From Chytridium lagenaria (lineage: Eukaryota > Chytridiomycota > Chytridiomycetes > Chytridiales > Chytridiaceae): 64,000 bases of DNA. Positions 47,091 through 57,977 of this stretch are shown here, one piece after another; position 1 is the stretch's first letter, and each line of letters begins with the position of its first letter. The position numbers and the translations under genes are program-made. The DNA lies in contig JAHLKC010000128.1 in the NCBI GenBank assembly GCA_025449115.1, positions 1 through 64,000 on the forward strand, in the 5' to 3' direction. A model generated the notes under the pieces. It searched no databases, had not been told where the DNA came from, and saw only the letters and a list, made by a program, of their open reading frames with translations.

Positions 47091-49844
47091 GCTGTACAAT
47101 CACAATAATAATGAACTGTGTCGTGTGAGGTGTGTGAATGAGGTGAGGGTGATATTGAATTAAAAAAGAGTTTTCACAAGGACTCTGCTCACTACCACCT
47201 ACTCTAAAGTCTCATCACATCATCATCATCATCACCCCTCCTTAATACAACATAAATCCATAATAAATATAGGATAAATAAATGTAAAACACCAGAATGA
47301 CAAAGTATGTTGAATAATAAATCCTACTACCTACACATGTTCCTATTAATAGAGGCAGTGAATTGATCAAGAGATGGAAAAAAAATAAAGTATACATAAA
47401 AAAGACACAAAGGAGCCGGCCCGCTTTGTTCCTTCCGTTTGTTTTCCAAAAGGCTTTGACCCTCTATTACCAAATTAATTAACAGAGTAATACAGAAAGG
47501 ATATGTAGCACACAAACACACAGGTCCAAGTCACATGACTAATGTGTCTAAATAAAGGAAAAGAATCATGGCTGTCAGCAGAGTAAATATCATTGGATTG
47601 ACAACGCAATCAAGCAGCTTAGAAGCAGTGGATTTCCTTTGATTGCTGATAAATTGAGTGGATGATGGGATCACGGGGCTACATAAAATATTATGGTGAA
47701 GGGGTGGCTGCGGCAAAGGGAAAAGATAAGGAAGAAAGGGGTTTATATTTAAAACATTCCATGGATAATAGGATAGAATATTGGATTAGACAGGATTGAG
47801 AGGCATTTGATCGACTCGAAAAGATCCACAACACTAACTCAAAGGCATCACCTCCATCCATATTACTCCAGAGTGTGTGTGATCCAGATTATAGAGAGTT
47901 GGGTGATAAAAAAAAATAAATACAAAAACAAAAAAGTGTGCCGCTTAAAATACGTCCATCTGATCGACACCCACATCATTCCAGTCGTTCATCCAGTGAC
48001 CAGTACCCCTCACTCCAAGAGACGGAAATGAATGGAAAGGTAAAGGTGTTTTTACAGCGAGGGTGCCTACTGTTCCATGCATGGACCACGTTCCCTTCCA
48101 GTCACAAGCTCTTTAGATATGATCGACGTGTGAGTGAAGACCGAGTAGGAATAGGAGCGACAGAAAGATAGAAAGTGTGCGGTACGGTCCAAGGATTTCG
48201 ACGCGCCGCCCACAATCTAGCATCGCAAAGAGAGCATTGAAAGCTATCAACTTGTGCGCATCCTTGAGTCCAGAGTCCTGCTCTCTCCGCTCATGGCGCA
48301 TCCTTCTGGCATTAAACTCCATCAATCCCCAGCCTTTCCCAGTATGAGGAGAAAGAAATGAGAGATGGGGGAAAGAAAGAAAAATGAAATTACGAGTAAG
48401 GTAGAAGTCTGGGAGGTGAGATGCTCTCCAACCCCTTCCCCTTTATATACTTTTTCCGATTATTTATTATCAGACATGTGTGTGGGAGGGGCTTGCCAGT
48501 TATTTACAAACAATACATACAGAATGATGACGCATCATAATTGTCCATGGAATTTAAATACATATATAATTTAATGTGTATATTGGAATTAAATGATCCC
48601 TAGATTGACACGGGGGAAGGTTGGACGCCTTTATTATTTGTTATGATTGAAAGTGATGAAGAAATTATTAATTAACAAAAAAGGATATTTACTATTATTA
48701 TTCATACACTATATAGTAATTTATATTAATGGTGAAGAAAGGCTTTTTAATAAAGAAGGGCTCGTGCATTATTATTCAAAGACAATAAGTATGTATTATT
48801 TATGTTATTATGTATTATTGTTTAAAACAAACAATGAAATTTGTCAATTGAACGGGGTCTTCCCGTTCAGCCATCATAAGGTTTTTTGATATTTAAAGAC
48901 TCAAAGCCTTGTGTTACGTTCTTTCACATTCCGTACATATTAAACACTTACCTATCAGGCTATCATGCGCGACTCTTTACATATTGTTTAAATAGTAAAT
49001 ATAGGTAGGTAGTTGGAGACGCTCTAATTAATGATAGAGAATGTTCTCTCTCCACACACACACACTCTCTCTCTCCTTTACTTGTGAACAAGCGTTTATT
49101 TATACTTTGTACATATTCATACTATATACATAGTTGCATCTCTCCACCTCCTCTCCATCATATATACAATAAAGTTGACACATGCATAACAGTGATCATA
49201 TCCGTATTATTTAATAGTGCAAAAGTAAATATATATTCAATAGATCATCAAGATAATAAATAAAATAATAAATGAATAAAAGCCCTCCAATATAAATAGT
49301 AGTATCATAATAAATACTACTTTACAGTCACATGATATTTTATTATTTGTGTTAGTCCGATGAGTACACACTAATAAATAATAATATAAATAATGATCAA
49401 TTAATAATGAATGATTTTGAAGCCCAAGAACCAAACTTTAAAATTAAATAAATAATGCGTGTGACAGATCCTGACTGACTGCACTGACTGACTGAAGTGC
49501 CTTGATACCATTCATTCATAATAATAATAATGCTGCAGTGATGCTTTGAACGGAATCGAGAAATATTTAGTAAATAAATAAAAACTATTATTATTAAAAT
49601 ATGTATTTATTATTAGTATATTTATTTAATGCGTATTAAACATATGTTATTAACATAAAATATAATAATCAATAAATATAAATATTGGTGAGAGTATAAA
49701 TAGCAATGCTTATCCCCCCTCTTGCATCTTTTGTTCATTCATTCTTGTATTTACTAAAACATACTCATTAAAAGGTAGTTATTTCATCACCATCATCGTG
49801 TGTTTTATCGTATCATTCAATTCTACACTCACACACACAAACAC

Positions 49845-49893
49845 TGGGATGCATGGATGGATGGATGGATGCATGGATGGGTGCATGGATGGG
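49845..49893 (+). repeat. (ATGG)n imperfect tetranucleotide tract
   Basis: ATGG/GGAT units interspersed with GCATGG. A second shorter tract lies at about 49924-49940. Both lie within 400 bp upstream of the hexokinase start. Confidence 0.75.
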
Positions 49894-50213
49894 TCGTGCA
49901 TCTTGATCAATCACTCATTCTACGGATGGATGGATGGATGGACCTGATCATATGGTCAGTCTATGCACCTGGGATATGTGGATCTGTTCATGTCAGAAAG
50001 GGTATCATAATCTATCTAGGGACTTGAATGAACGACACGCGAGAGAGAGGGAGGGAGAGGGAGAGAGGGAGCACGGGCTTTCAATCATCACTGCTTTTCA
50101 ATCACCCCCATATTTAAATACCATCTCTTTTTGTAGTTTCACGCATTCTTGAAATTTCTCATTTCTTATTATTCCTTTCTTTTTAAAGCCCATACCATAC
50201 ATAGTCAACCATC

Positions 50214-52087
50214 ATGGACAACACAGGTCTCTATCTCTTTGGAGTCACCACCGGTAAGCGTTGCGTTTCCCTTCACCTTTTTACTTCTACGATCTTTATA
50301 CTTTATGAGCTTTATGATACCGCCTTTCATAATGGTTTCTGTCGGTTCTCGATTTGACCCTTCTATTGATGCAAACCATGTTCGCCCCCCATCATGCATC
50401 CACTAACAACCTACCCCCTTTAACAACAAAGGTGTCGCGCTTTCCGCTGGTGCCGTCTACCTTGAGCACGCCGTTCTCGGCCGTCGCGCCCCTGCCACTG
50501 AGGCCGCCCCTGTTGCAGCCAAGGAACTTGATGTCGGAAACCTCGCCATTGACGATGTCCCCGACTGCCTTGTTCGTATGGACAAGCTCTTCTCTGTTCC
50601 CGCCGACAAGCTTAACCAGATCTGCAGGCACATGGTCGTAGAGATGAAGAAGGGTCTTCAGGATGACCGTCAGAGTGAGTTGCATACCCCCACCCCTTTG
50701 TTGCTTTATTTGTTTGTTGGAATGCAAAAGACCTCAACGTACTGACCATTTTGTCGTTTTACAGCCCTCAAGATGATTCCTTCCCACGTCACCAACCGCC
50801 CCAACGGTACCGAGACTGGCTCTTTCCTCGCTCTTGACCTTGGAGGCTCCAACTTCCGTGTTTGCGAGGTCACCCTCGAGGGCAACGGTATCGCCCGTAT
50901 GAAGCAGCGCAAGTACACTGTTGCCGATGAACTCAAGACTGGATCTGGTGACCAGCTCTTTGACTTCTTTGCTGACTGTGTTGGCGCCTTCCTTGACGAT
51001 ATTGACACCCCCGCCACCAAGGGCAAGGAACGCAAACTCGGATTCACCTTCTCCTTCCCCGTTCAGCAGACTGCTATTAACAAGGGTTCCCTTATGACCT
51101 GGACCAAGGGCTTCCATGCCTCTGGTGTCGAAGGAAAGGATGTTGTGGACTGTCTTCAGGCTGCTCTCAAACGCAAGGGCCTCAACGTGTCCACTTCTGC
51201 CCTTGTCAATGACACTGTCGGCACCCTCATCTCCCACGCCTACTTCAGCCCCAACACCTACGTCGGTGTCATTCTCGGTACTGGTACCAACGCCGCGTAC
51301 GTTGAGCAGCTCTCCAACGTCCCCAAGCTCAAGGACGCCCCCGCTGGAGCCACAGAGATGATTATCAACACTGAGTGGGGAGCGTTTGATAATGAGAACA
51401 TTATTCTCCCGATCACCCAGTACGACACCTTGCTCGACAGGCAGTCGAGCAACCCTGGTGCGCAGGTGTTTGAGAAGCTGATTTCTGGAATGTACCTAGG
51501 AGAGATTGTGAGGGTGGCGCTCATTGATCTCATCAAGACTGGAGAGTTGTTTGGAGGAAGGAGCTCCGGTGCTTGAGACCCGTTACGCTTTGAGACTGCA
51601 AACATGAGTCGTATTGAGCGGTAAGAAAATGATCTCTTTTTTGGTTTCGGATTATTAGTTTATCTCGCTCGTCTATTTGATTTGAACACCTTCTTAACGA
51701 TACACGTTTCCTAACTTCATTTCTTCATCCAGTGACCACACTCTCGACCTCAGCGACACCAAGCAAGTCCTCGAAGACCTCCTCAAAATCACCCGCACCA
51801 CCCGTTCCGATCGTCTCATTGTCAAGGGTATCTGTGAGCTTGTCGGCAAACGTGCCGCCCGTCTCTCTGCTGCAGGTATTGCCGCCATTGTCACCAAGAT
51901 CAACCGTCTTGATGGCTGTGTCATTGCCATTGATGGAAGTCTGTTTGAGCTTTACCCCCATTTCGCTAACCGTATGAGGGATGCCTTGAGGGAGATGCTT
52001 GGATTGAGTGCTGAGAACATTGTGTTGGAGCAGGCTAGGGATGGTAGTGGACAGGGTGCGGCTCTTATTGCTGCTGGGGCTATGTAA
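50214..52087 (+). CDS. HXK: hexokinase
   Basis: Four exons (50214-50253, 50432-50674, 50765-51620, 51733-52087) total 1,494 nt, giving 497 residues, the usual length. Motifs are complete: phosphate-1 site LDLGGSNFRV, GFTFSFPVQQ, LVNDTVGTLISHAYF (catalytic Asp), VILGTGTNAAYVE, INTEWGAFDN and the C-terminal IAIDGSLFELYP. It phosphorylates glucose and related hexoses with ATP. Residues about 6-24 (LYLFGVTTGVALSAGAVYL) are hydrophobic and could anchor the enzyme to a membrane such as the mitochondrial outer membrane. Around 51565-51590 a frame break (one extra base) and its compensation (one missing T) give a false stop; corrected, the stretch reads APVLETRYA, as in the family. Codons are strongly C-ending, which fits high expression. 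Confidence 0.96.
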
Positions 52088-52282
52088 ACCACCCTCTCGG
52101 TCTCTTTTCCCCCCCCACCCCCTCCCCAAAGCGTTCTCCTCCATCACTGAGTTTATAGTCCACCCTTTTCTACCTTTTTTTTCGCTGACTTGCGCCCCTC
52201 TCGTGCAGGGAATCATTGTTGCAGAATCTCTTTTTCTTTTGTTTGTTTACATTCGTTCTGAAAGTGGGAACCTCGTGTTGTA

Positions 52283-52288
52283 AATAAA
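52283..52288 (+). terminator. candidate polyadenylation signal of hexokinase
   Basis: An AATAAA hexamer about 195 bp after the hexokinase stop, preceded by a TTTTTTTC-rich and GTTTGTTT-rich 3' region. Its position suits a 3' end signal. Confidence 0.4.
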
Positions 52289-52484
52289 TCATTTTACAGG
52301 TTATCGAAAAAAGCTGTACGAGACTTTTGAACTTAATTTGCTGCCAGCTGTAAGGAACTTTGCAACAGGCAAACACACAAATAACTTTAAGGGTTAGTGG
52401 TTTCTGGGGTAAGGTGGGGAGGCCCTTAAGATGGCGCGTCCTTCCGTTTCCGCACCCTCCACAACTGGTTTAGTATAATGTGAC

Positions 52485-53758
52485 GGGCCATCAGTCTTTT
52501 TCACGGTTAGAAAAGCAACACTGCGATAAACCAACTTCATCATTTCCCCCAAAGTGACCCACGTTCCAAGAATCACGTGCAAATCATGTCTCACCATTCA
52601 CGAGAACAACCCAAGCAAAGAACGTCATGGAATGAGTTTTGGACGGATCGTGGCCTCCTTTGATGGGACACGATGCAGCTGTGGGTTCTTTTGCGCCTTC
52701 ACATGGGGCCATCAGTCTTTCTCACGTTTCCCGATAAATCACACTGCGATAAACCAACTTCATTATTAACGGCCAAGGTGCACCACGTTCCGCGAATCAC
52801 ATGTAAAACATGTCTAACCATTCACGAGAACAACCCAAGCAAAGAACGCCATGGAATGAGGTCTTGGACGGATCGTGGCCTCCATTGATGGGACACGATG
52901 CCGCTGTGGGTTCTTTTGCGCCTTCACATGGGGCCAATTCTTTCTCACGTTTCCCGACAAACAACACTGCGATAAACAAACTTCATCATTAACGGCAAAG
53001 GTGAACCACGTTCCGCGAATCGCATGCAAAACATGTCTCACCATTCACGAGAGCAACCCAAGCAAAGAACGCCATAGAATGAGGTCTTGGATGGATCGTG
53101 GCCTCCTTTGACGGGACACGATGCAGCTGTGGGCTCTTTTGCGCCTTCACATGGGGCCAAGTTTTTCTCACGTTTCCGATAAATCACACGCGATAAACCA
53201 ACTTCATTATTAACGGCCAAGGTGAACCACGTTCCAAGAATCACATGTAAAACATGTCTCACCATTCACGAGAACAACCACAGCAAATAACGCCATGGAA
53301 TGGAGTTTTGGGACGGATCGTGGCCTCCTTTGATGGGACACGATGCAGCTGTGGGTTCTTTTGCGCCTTCACATGGGGTCATCACCCTTTCTCACGTTTC
53401 CCGATAAACAGCACTGCGATAAACCAACCTCATAACGGCCAAGGTGAACCACGCTCCAAGAATCACATGCAAAACATGTCTCACCATTCACGAAAACAAC
53501 CCAAGCAAAGAACGCCATGGAATGAGTTTAGGACGGATCGTGGCCTCCTTTGACGGGACACGATGCAGCTGTGGGTTCTTTTGCGCCATCACATGGGGCC
53601 ATCACCCTTTCTCACGTTTTCCGATAAACAACACTGCGATAAATCAACTTCATCATTAACGGCCAAGGTGCACCACGCTCCAAGAATCACATGCAAAACA
53701 TGTCTCACCATTCACGAGAGCAACCAAAGCAGAGAACGCTAAACAAACTTCATCATTT
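52485..53758 (+). repeat. tandem array of about 222-bp units
   Basis: The anchor CACGTTCC/CACGCTCC-AAGAATCAC recurs at 52560, 52784, 53007, 53228, 53450 and 53674, giving spacings of 224, 223, 221, 222 and 224 bp. Each unit carries the same blocks: CCATTCACGAGA, AAAGAACGCCATGGAATGAG, GACGGATCGTGGCCTCC, GACACGATGCAGCTGTGGG, GCCTTCACATGGGG and CACTGCGATAAACCAACTTC. Copies are about 90% alike or better by eye. The array has five full units with partial units on both sides. Small frames on both strands are only repeats of each other and break between units, so I do not call them genes. Confidence 0.93.
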
Positions 53759-54112
53759 CCCCCACCTCCCCTTCTTACGTTTTTTCCTTCTAGTAACGCA
53801 TTCTAATATTATATATTCCTCATGATTAATCCGTCTATCAGATGCTTCTAACGAAAGTAAAAAAAGTATTAGTATCTTTTTTTAAAAAAACAAAACTTAT
53901 TTAAAAAAGAAGTAAGTATTGGTCGAATTGACCCCCCAAAAAAACATATCTATAATAGTAATTCTCTCTACATGTTTAGCGATGTAGGCGCGTTAACAAG
54001 ATTATGATGTTAGCAGCACGAATCAATGAATAAGAACAACATGCGAATGAATGGTTCCATATCCACGTATGCAATGACATACACTTTATTCGCAAACCCA
54101 AAAGGTGACAAG
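53759..54112. other. AT-rich spacer between repeat array and RBR gene
   Basis: No gene or RNA is visible. It should contain the 3' end of the neighbouring minus-strand RBR gene. Confidence 0.5.
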
Positions 54113-55426
54113 CTAAGCTCCAGTATAAGGAAAATAAGTTCCGCATCTACAAGGAACATTACCACACCCTCCAACCTTCTCCACAAAGAATTTACACTTT
54201 GGGCACCTCTTCCATCCTCGCGACCCAGCAAGCGCGATCGCGTTGAGGTCCTCCCTCCCCAGGTTTCCTTCGAGCTTCTCCATCTCTGACTTGTACACGA
54301 GGCACGTCAATGGCGCGTGACTTAATTCATGGCAACTCGCGCAAAGAGTGACATCGCAGGGACGGCACTCGCGGACTTCAATGTCAGACGACGGGTTGAC
54401 TCGAGTTTGGGAGGAAGAGGCGGAGGTCGATGAAGATGCGGATGTGGAGAGGTTGAGGGCAGTCATGTACTTGTTGGATTCAAAAGATGACCGCATTGTT
54501 CCTGATCCTGACGACGCGTCAACGACAGATCTCTTAACATATCCCTTGTCCCCACATCAAGCGGTATCCAACCCAAACACTCTCCCTCATCTCTATCCCC
54601 AGCCTTTTCCTTTCCCTTTCCTTTTTTATCCCTCCCAGGGCACCTCACAACCCCCAGAAGCCTCCAAGTTTCTCCCAAACAACCGCAAAAACCCATCCCC
54701 GGCCAACTCCTTCAACGTCTTGAAACCTCCATCCAACACCCTTGTTCCACATCCCTTCTCGGCGCATGTAAGGGGAAACCGCGTGGAAGGGTCTTCCGCG
54801 CAGTGACGAAGCCAGCGTGCGAAGCAAGTGTGGCAGTATTCGTGAGAGCACCCAGTGAGGCGGATGCCGGTAGCGGTGCATACCAGGCCTTGAGTGTCAG
54901 AGTTTGAGGTCGCGTCGGATGATGGAGATTGAGGTAGAAAAGGGGAGGTTTGGAACTGAAGGCCGACGACTGTTTCCATACAAATGCAGCAGTTTGTTAT
55001 GGAGATGGAGGGGAGGCTCTCAGCAATATCTTCATCCGTATCGTCAACCAAGTTGTAGTTGTTTGGTTTAGCGAGACCAAAAGGAACTAGTCCCAACTGC
55101 TGCATTCATTTTATGTTCCAACCCTTCACCGACCCCCCACTCGCAAGCCTCATTAGCCAGCGTATTAAAATTAACCTCCTCAACCTCACCCGCCACCGAA
55201 AGGTAAACTCCTGTCTATCCCCACCTTCACTCTCCTGCAACTTGCTCGCCAATTTCTGATCCATCAGAGTCCGCCACCTCTCCACCCTCATCTGCGCTAC
55301 CTCCTTCAATATCAGCTCAACCGCCACCGCCAAATCTTCTCCTTCAAGCGATTGGTACACCGACGCCAGATGTTCCTCGAAGAGCCTGTGCAGGTCGAGC
55401 TCAAGGCCTGTGGCGTGTTTTATCAT
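54113..55426 (-). CDS. RBR-type E3 ubiquitin ligase, copy B, frameshifted
   Basis: This is a shorter paralogue of the RBR gene at 55855-57351. The start region MIKHATGLELDLHRLFEEHL and SLEGEDLAVAVELILKE match copy A. Then come the same RING1 (NCCICMETVVGLQF; GCSHEYCHTCFARWLRHC; FPLTCAEKGC), an IBR part (CRPCDVTLCASCHELSH) and RING2 (CPKCKFFVEKVGGCGNVPCRCG). RBR ligases take ubiquitin from E2 onto the catalytic Cys in RING2 (here in VGGCG). At least three frame shifts (near 55200, 54660 and 54490) break it, and the acidic linker of copy A is missing. The protein ends TYFPYTGA without the last zinc-binding Cys pair. It could be a functional gene with errors or a decaying duplicate; the missing linker is a real difference. 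Confidence 0.72.
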
Positions 55427-55854
55427 ACCGCCCGTGTTTTTGCTTGAATTCAACAACTCTAAGTGGCACGGTTTGCTATTCTAAAGAAAACAAAAGCCAG
55501 GATATTCTTTCTTCTAGTGAATCCCTTTCACGTTTGAAGCACAAAAAAAAAACAACAAAAAAAAGCCGAGAATGAATCAAGCTCTGGAGGTCTGTGCGTG
55601 CATTTGATTACAATGAGGACGTGTCAGTTCTCTTCTGTGAAGTTGTGTTGATAATTGGAATAATGTGGAATAAAGGAACTACTCGTTTTGGATATACTCG
55701 TATCAACTTTGAGTCTGAACAAGAGACCTTTTTCTGATGTGAAATGCGAGAGACACGACAACTTTTGTTTTTTTTTTTAAAAAAAAAGTCAAACACTCTG
55801 TTGGATGCGAAAGCAAGTGGTGGGATATTATGCAACAAGAGACTCCAAACTTTA
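55427..55854. other. spacer between tandem RBR genes
   Basis: AT-rich with A-runs; no gene seen. It should hold the promoter of copy B and the 3' end of copy A. Confidence 0.5.
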
Positions 55855-57351
55855 TCACACCGCGTAATTGACCGCGTAATTGAAGCTATTCCCACAGTGA
55901 CACTCCATCTCATTACACCCCCCATCCTTTTCAACGAAAAACTTGCAACTTGGACACCTCTTCCATCCACTACTAACAACCTTTGCCAAACTCTCCACGT
56001 CCTCCCTCCCAAAGTTCCCTTCCAGCCTCTGCATCTCCCTCCGAAATTGCTCGCAAGTCAACGACCCGTGACTGAGTTCATGACATCCTGCGCAAAGCGT
56101 GACGCCACATTGATGACACTCGAGAACCTCAATATCAGACGACGGGTTGACCAAAGTCTGAATGGAAAGGATGGAGGAGGATGACGACGCGGATGCCGAC
56201 AAAAGCGAGGTCATATGTGCGATGGAATCAGAACGCGGATGCACTGATCCCGATGACGTGTCAACAACAGACCTCAGCAGATCTCTTGTCCCCACATTAA
56301 CCGGTATCCACCCTAAACACCTTCCCACGTCTCCATCATCATCCTCCGTCTCCCCCTTCCCCTTCTCATCCCTCCCAGGGCATCTCACAACCCTCCCAGA
56401 CGCCTCCAAAGTCCTCCCCAGCAATCTCAAAAACCATTCCTTAGCCACCTTCAATTTCGCAATATCCCGATCCAAAACCTTTGTTCGGCATCCCTTCTCG
56501 GCGCATGTAAGGGGAAACCGCGTGGAAGGGTCTTCCGCGCAGTGACGAAGCCAGCGTGCGAAGCAGGTGTGGCAGTATTCGTGAGAGCACCCAGCGAGGC
56601 GGATGCCGGTAGCGGTGCATTCCATGCCTTGTGTGTCGGAGTATGAGGTCGCGTCGGATGATGGAGATTGAGGTAGAGAAGAGGAGGTTTGGAACTGAAG
56701 GCCGACGACTGTTTCCATACAAATGCAGCAGTTTATTATGGAGATGGAGGGGAGGTTATTAGCGATATCTTCATCCGTGACGTCGTCAACGAGGCTCCTT
56801 TTTTTTTTCTTGGCGCGATGACAGAAATGAGTAGCCGACTCTTCTGTAATCATCTCATCCTCTGACTCTTCATTATCATCCCACTCCTGCTCCTGGTCAT
56901 TTAAATATTCATCATACCAGTCATGCTCCTCAGCACTCAAGCTTTCAACCTCCTCATCCTCTGAGACTTGTTCCTGGACCTCAATATCCTCCTCCTCTTC
57001 CTCCTCCACCTCATCATCCTCTGAGACTTGTTCCTGGACCTCACTATCCTCGTCCTCTTCCTCCTCCACCTCCTCAACCACTCGCACTCGCGCGCGAATC
57101 GTAAACGTTTGTCCACCCCCATCTCCACTCTCCTGCAAATTCCTCGCCATCTCCTCATCCATCCGAATTCTCCTCACCTCCACTCTCATCTGCGCCACCT
57201 CCTTCAACAACATTTGAATCGCGGCCGCCAAATCCTCTCCTTCAAGCGATCGGTACATCAGCGCAAGGTGCTCTTCGTAATGTCTGTATAGGTCCAATGC
57301 GCCGTTGGCGTGTATTGTCGAGCGGTGTTGTTTTCGCCTACGTTCAATCAT
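55855..57351 (-). CDS. RBR-type E3 ubiquitin ligase, copy A
   Basis: An uninterrupted 498-residue frame from ATG 57351. The N-terminus has a helical part ending DEEMARNLQESGDGG, a UIM-like motif common in fungal RBR proteins. A very acidic linker (about residues 95-165) contains a repeated block EVQEQVSEDDEVEEEEEEDI. RING1 starts NCCICMETVV and includes GCSHEYCHTCFARWLRHC. The IBR part is CHQCGVTLCAGCHELSH with CPGRDEKGK upstream. RING2 reads WKRCPSCKFFVEKDGGCNEM, where the Cys of GGCNEM is the expected ubiquitin-accepting residue, then CHCGNSF. The protein stops at NYAVNYAV, so the final Cys pair of RING2 (usually FCY/W-x-C) is absent. The last eight residues are a duplicated four-residue unit encoded by a 12-bp direct repeat. 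Confidence 0.88.
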   Translation of the reverse strand: MIERRRKQHRSTIHANGALDLYRHYEEHLALMYRSLEGEDLAAAIQMLLKEVAQMRVEVRRIRMDEEMARNLQESGDGGGQTFTIRARVRVVEEVEEEEDEDSEVQEQVSEDDEVEEEEEEDIEVQEQVSEDEEVESLSAEEHDWYDEYLNDQEQEWDDNEESEDEMITEESATHFCHRAKKKKRSLVDDVTDEDIANNLPSISIINCCICMETVVGLQFQTSSSLPQSPSSDATSYSDTQGMECTATGIRLAGCSHEYCHTCFARWLRHCAEDPSTRFPLTCAEKGCRTKVLDRDIAKLKVAKEWFLRLLGRTLEASGRVVRCPGRDEKGKGETEDDDGDVGRCLGWIPVNVGTRDLLRSVVDTSSGSVHPRSDSIAHMTSLLSASASSSSSILSIQTLVNPSSDIEVLECHQCGVTLCAGCHELSHGSLTCEQFRREMQRLEGNFGREDVESLAKVVSSGWKRCPSCKFFVEKDGGCNEMECHCGNSFNYAVNYAV

Positions 57352-57977
57352 GGCAACTACGTTTTTAGAAAGTATCTACAAAAGCTTTCCGGGGTTTTCC
57401 TCACTTCTTTCTTTCTTCCTTTCGTTTTTCCGGCTTTTTTTTTGTCTCCTACCGGGGAACAAAGCGCGTATAGCGTCAGTGATTTACAAGAGGCAACGGA
57501 AAAGAAGGCTAAACCAGAGAATAAAGACGGTTTGAGCAATGAAAAAAAGGGAGCTGGACGCAAGTCAGAGAAAAGGTACTCGTCCACAAACGAAAACACA
57601 ACTTTAATGTTCTCCAGACACCCTACGAATTATAGGATCACCCCATCTAATACATTCTGTTCGGGAAGAGATGCTTTACATTAGTCATATTACTTTATTA
57701 TTTCAACTATCTTCGATAAGCAGCCAAACAAAGGAACAGAGAATACAAGAAGAATAAAGACACCAACACTTTCAGAACCCAGCATTTTCCCAGATAACAC
57801 GCTCAAATTTCGTATGCCGCAAAGCAGTCATCTTTATAGCTCTTTAATCGCAACGACAAGCAACCCAATCCCAATAAAAAAACACATTAAGAAAACAAAG
57901 AGAGATCTGTCCACATCATGCAAATAAATCAGGAAATACCAGCAAACACCGCATTCCCCTTTCTCGTCTTCAAAATC
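57352..57977. other. upstream region of RBR copy A
   Basis: The stretch holds the promoter of copy A. On the plus strand a 62-codon frame from ATG 57349 contains a hydrophobic run (SLLSFFLSFFRLFFCLLP), but it overlaps the RBR start and has no further support, so I do not call it. Confidence 0.45.

Larger units (their letters stand above)
45096..50213. other. gene-poor AT-rich region with many simple repeats
   Basis: These 5.1 kb lie between the divergent starts of the Ser/Pro-rich gene and hexokinase. The sequence is AT-rich, with short frames only and none with a recognisable domain or splice-linked neighbour. It is dotted with microsatellites. Part of it must be the hexokinase promoter; long noncoding transcripts or leader introns cannot be excluded. 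Confidence 0.6.

Noticed and set aside
52485..53758. CRISPR-like or coding interpretation of the repeat array
   Set aside because: Units are about 222 bp and contiguous, with no short repeat and unique spacer pattern. The host is eukaryotic, and the small frames inside simply repeat with the unit and carry frame breaks between copies.
54348..54806. Plus-strand 152-codon frame
   Set aside because: It is antisense to the RBR copy B gene, whose Cys/His pattern is clearly on the minus strand. The plus translation is Pro/Ser-rich without a domain.
57310..57684. Plus-strand 124-codon frame with a hydrophobic segment
   Set aside because: It starts with GTG and overlaps the RBR copy A start on the other strand. 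The only ATG-started alternative is 62 codons and has no recognisable feature beyond a hydrophobic run.
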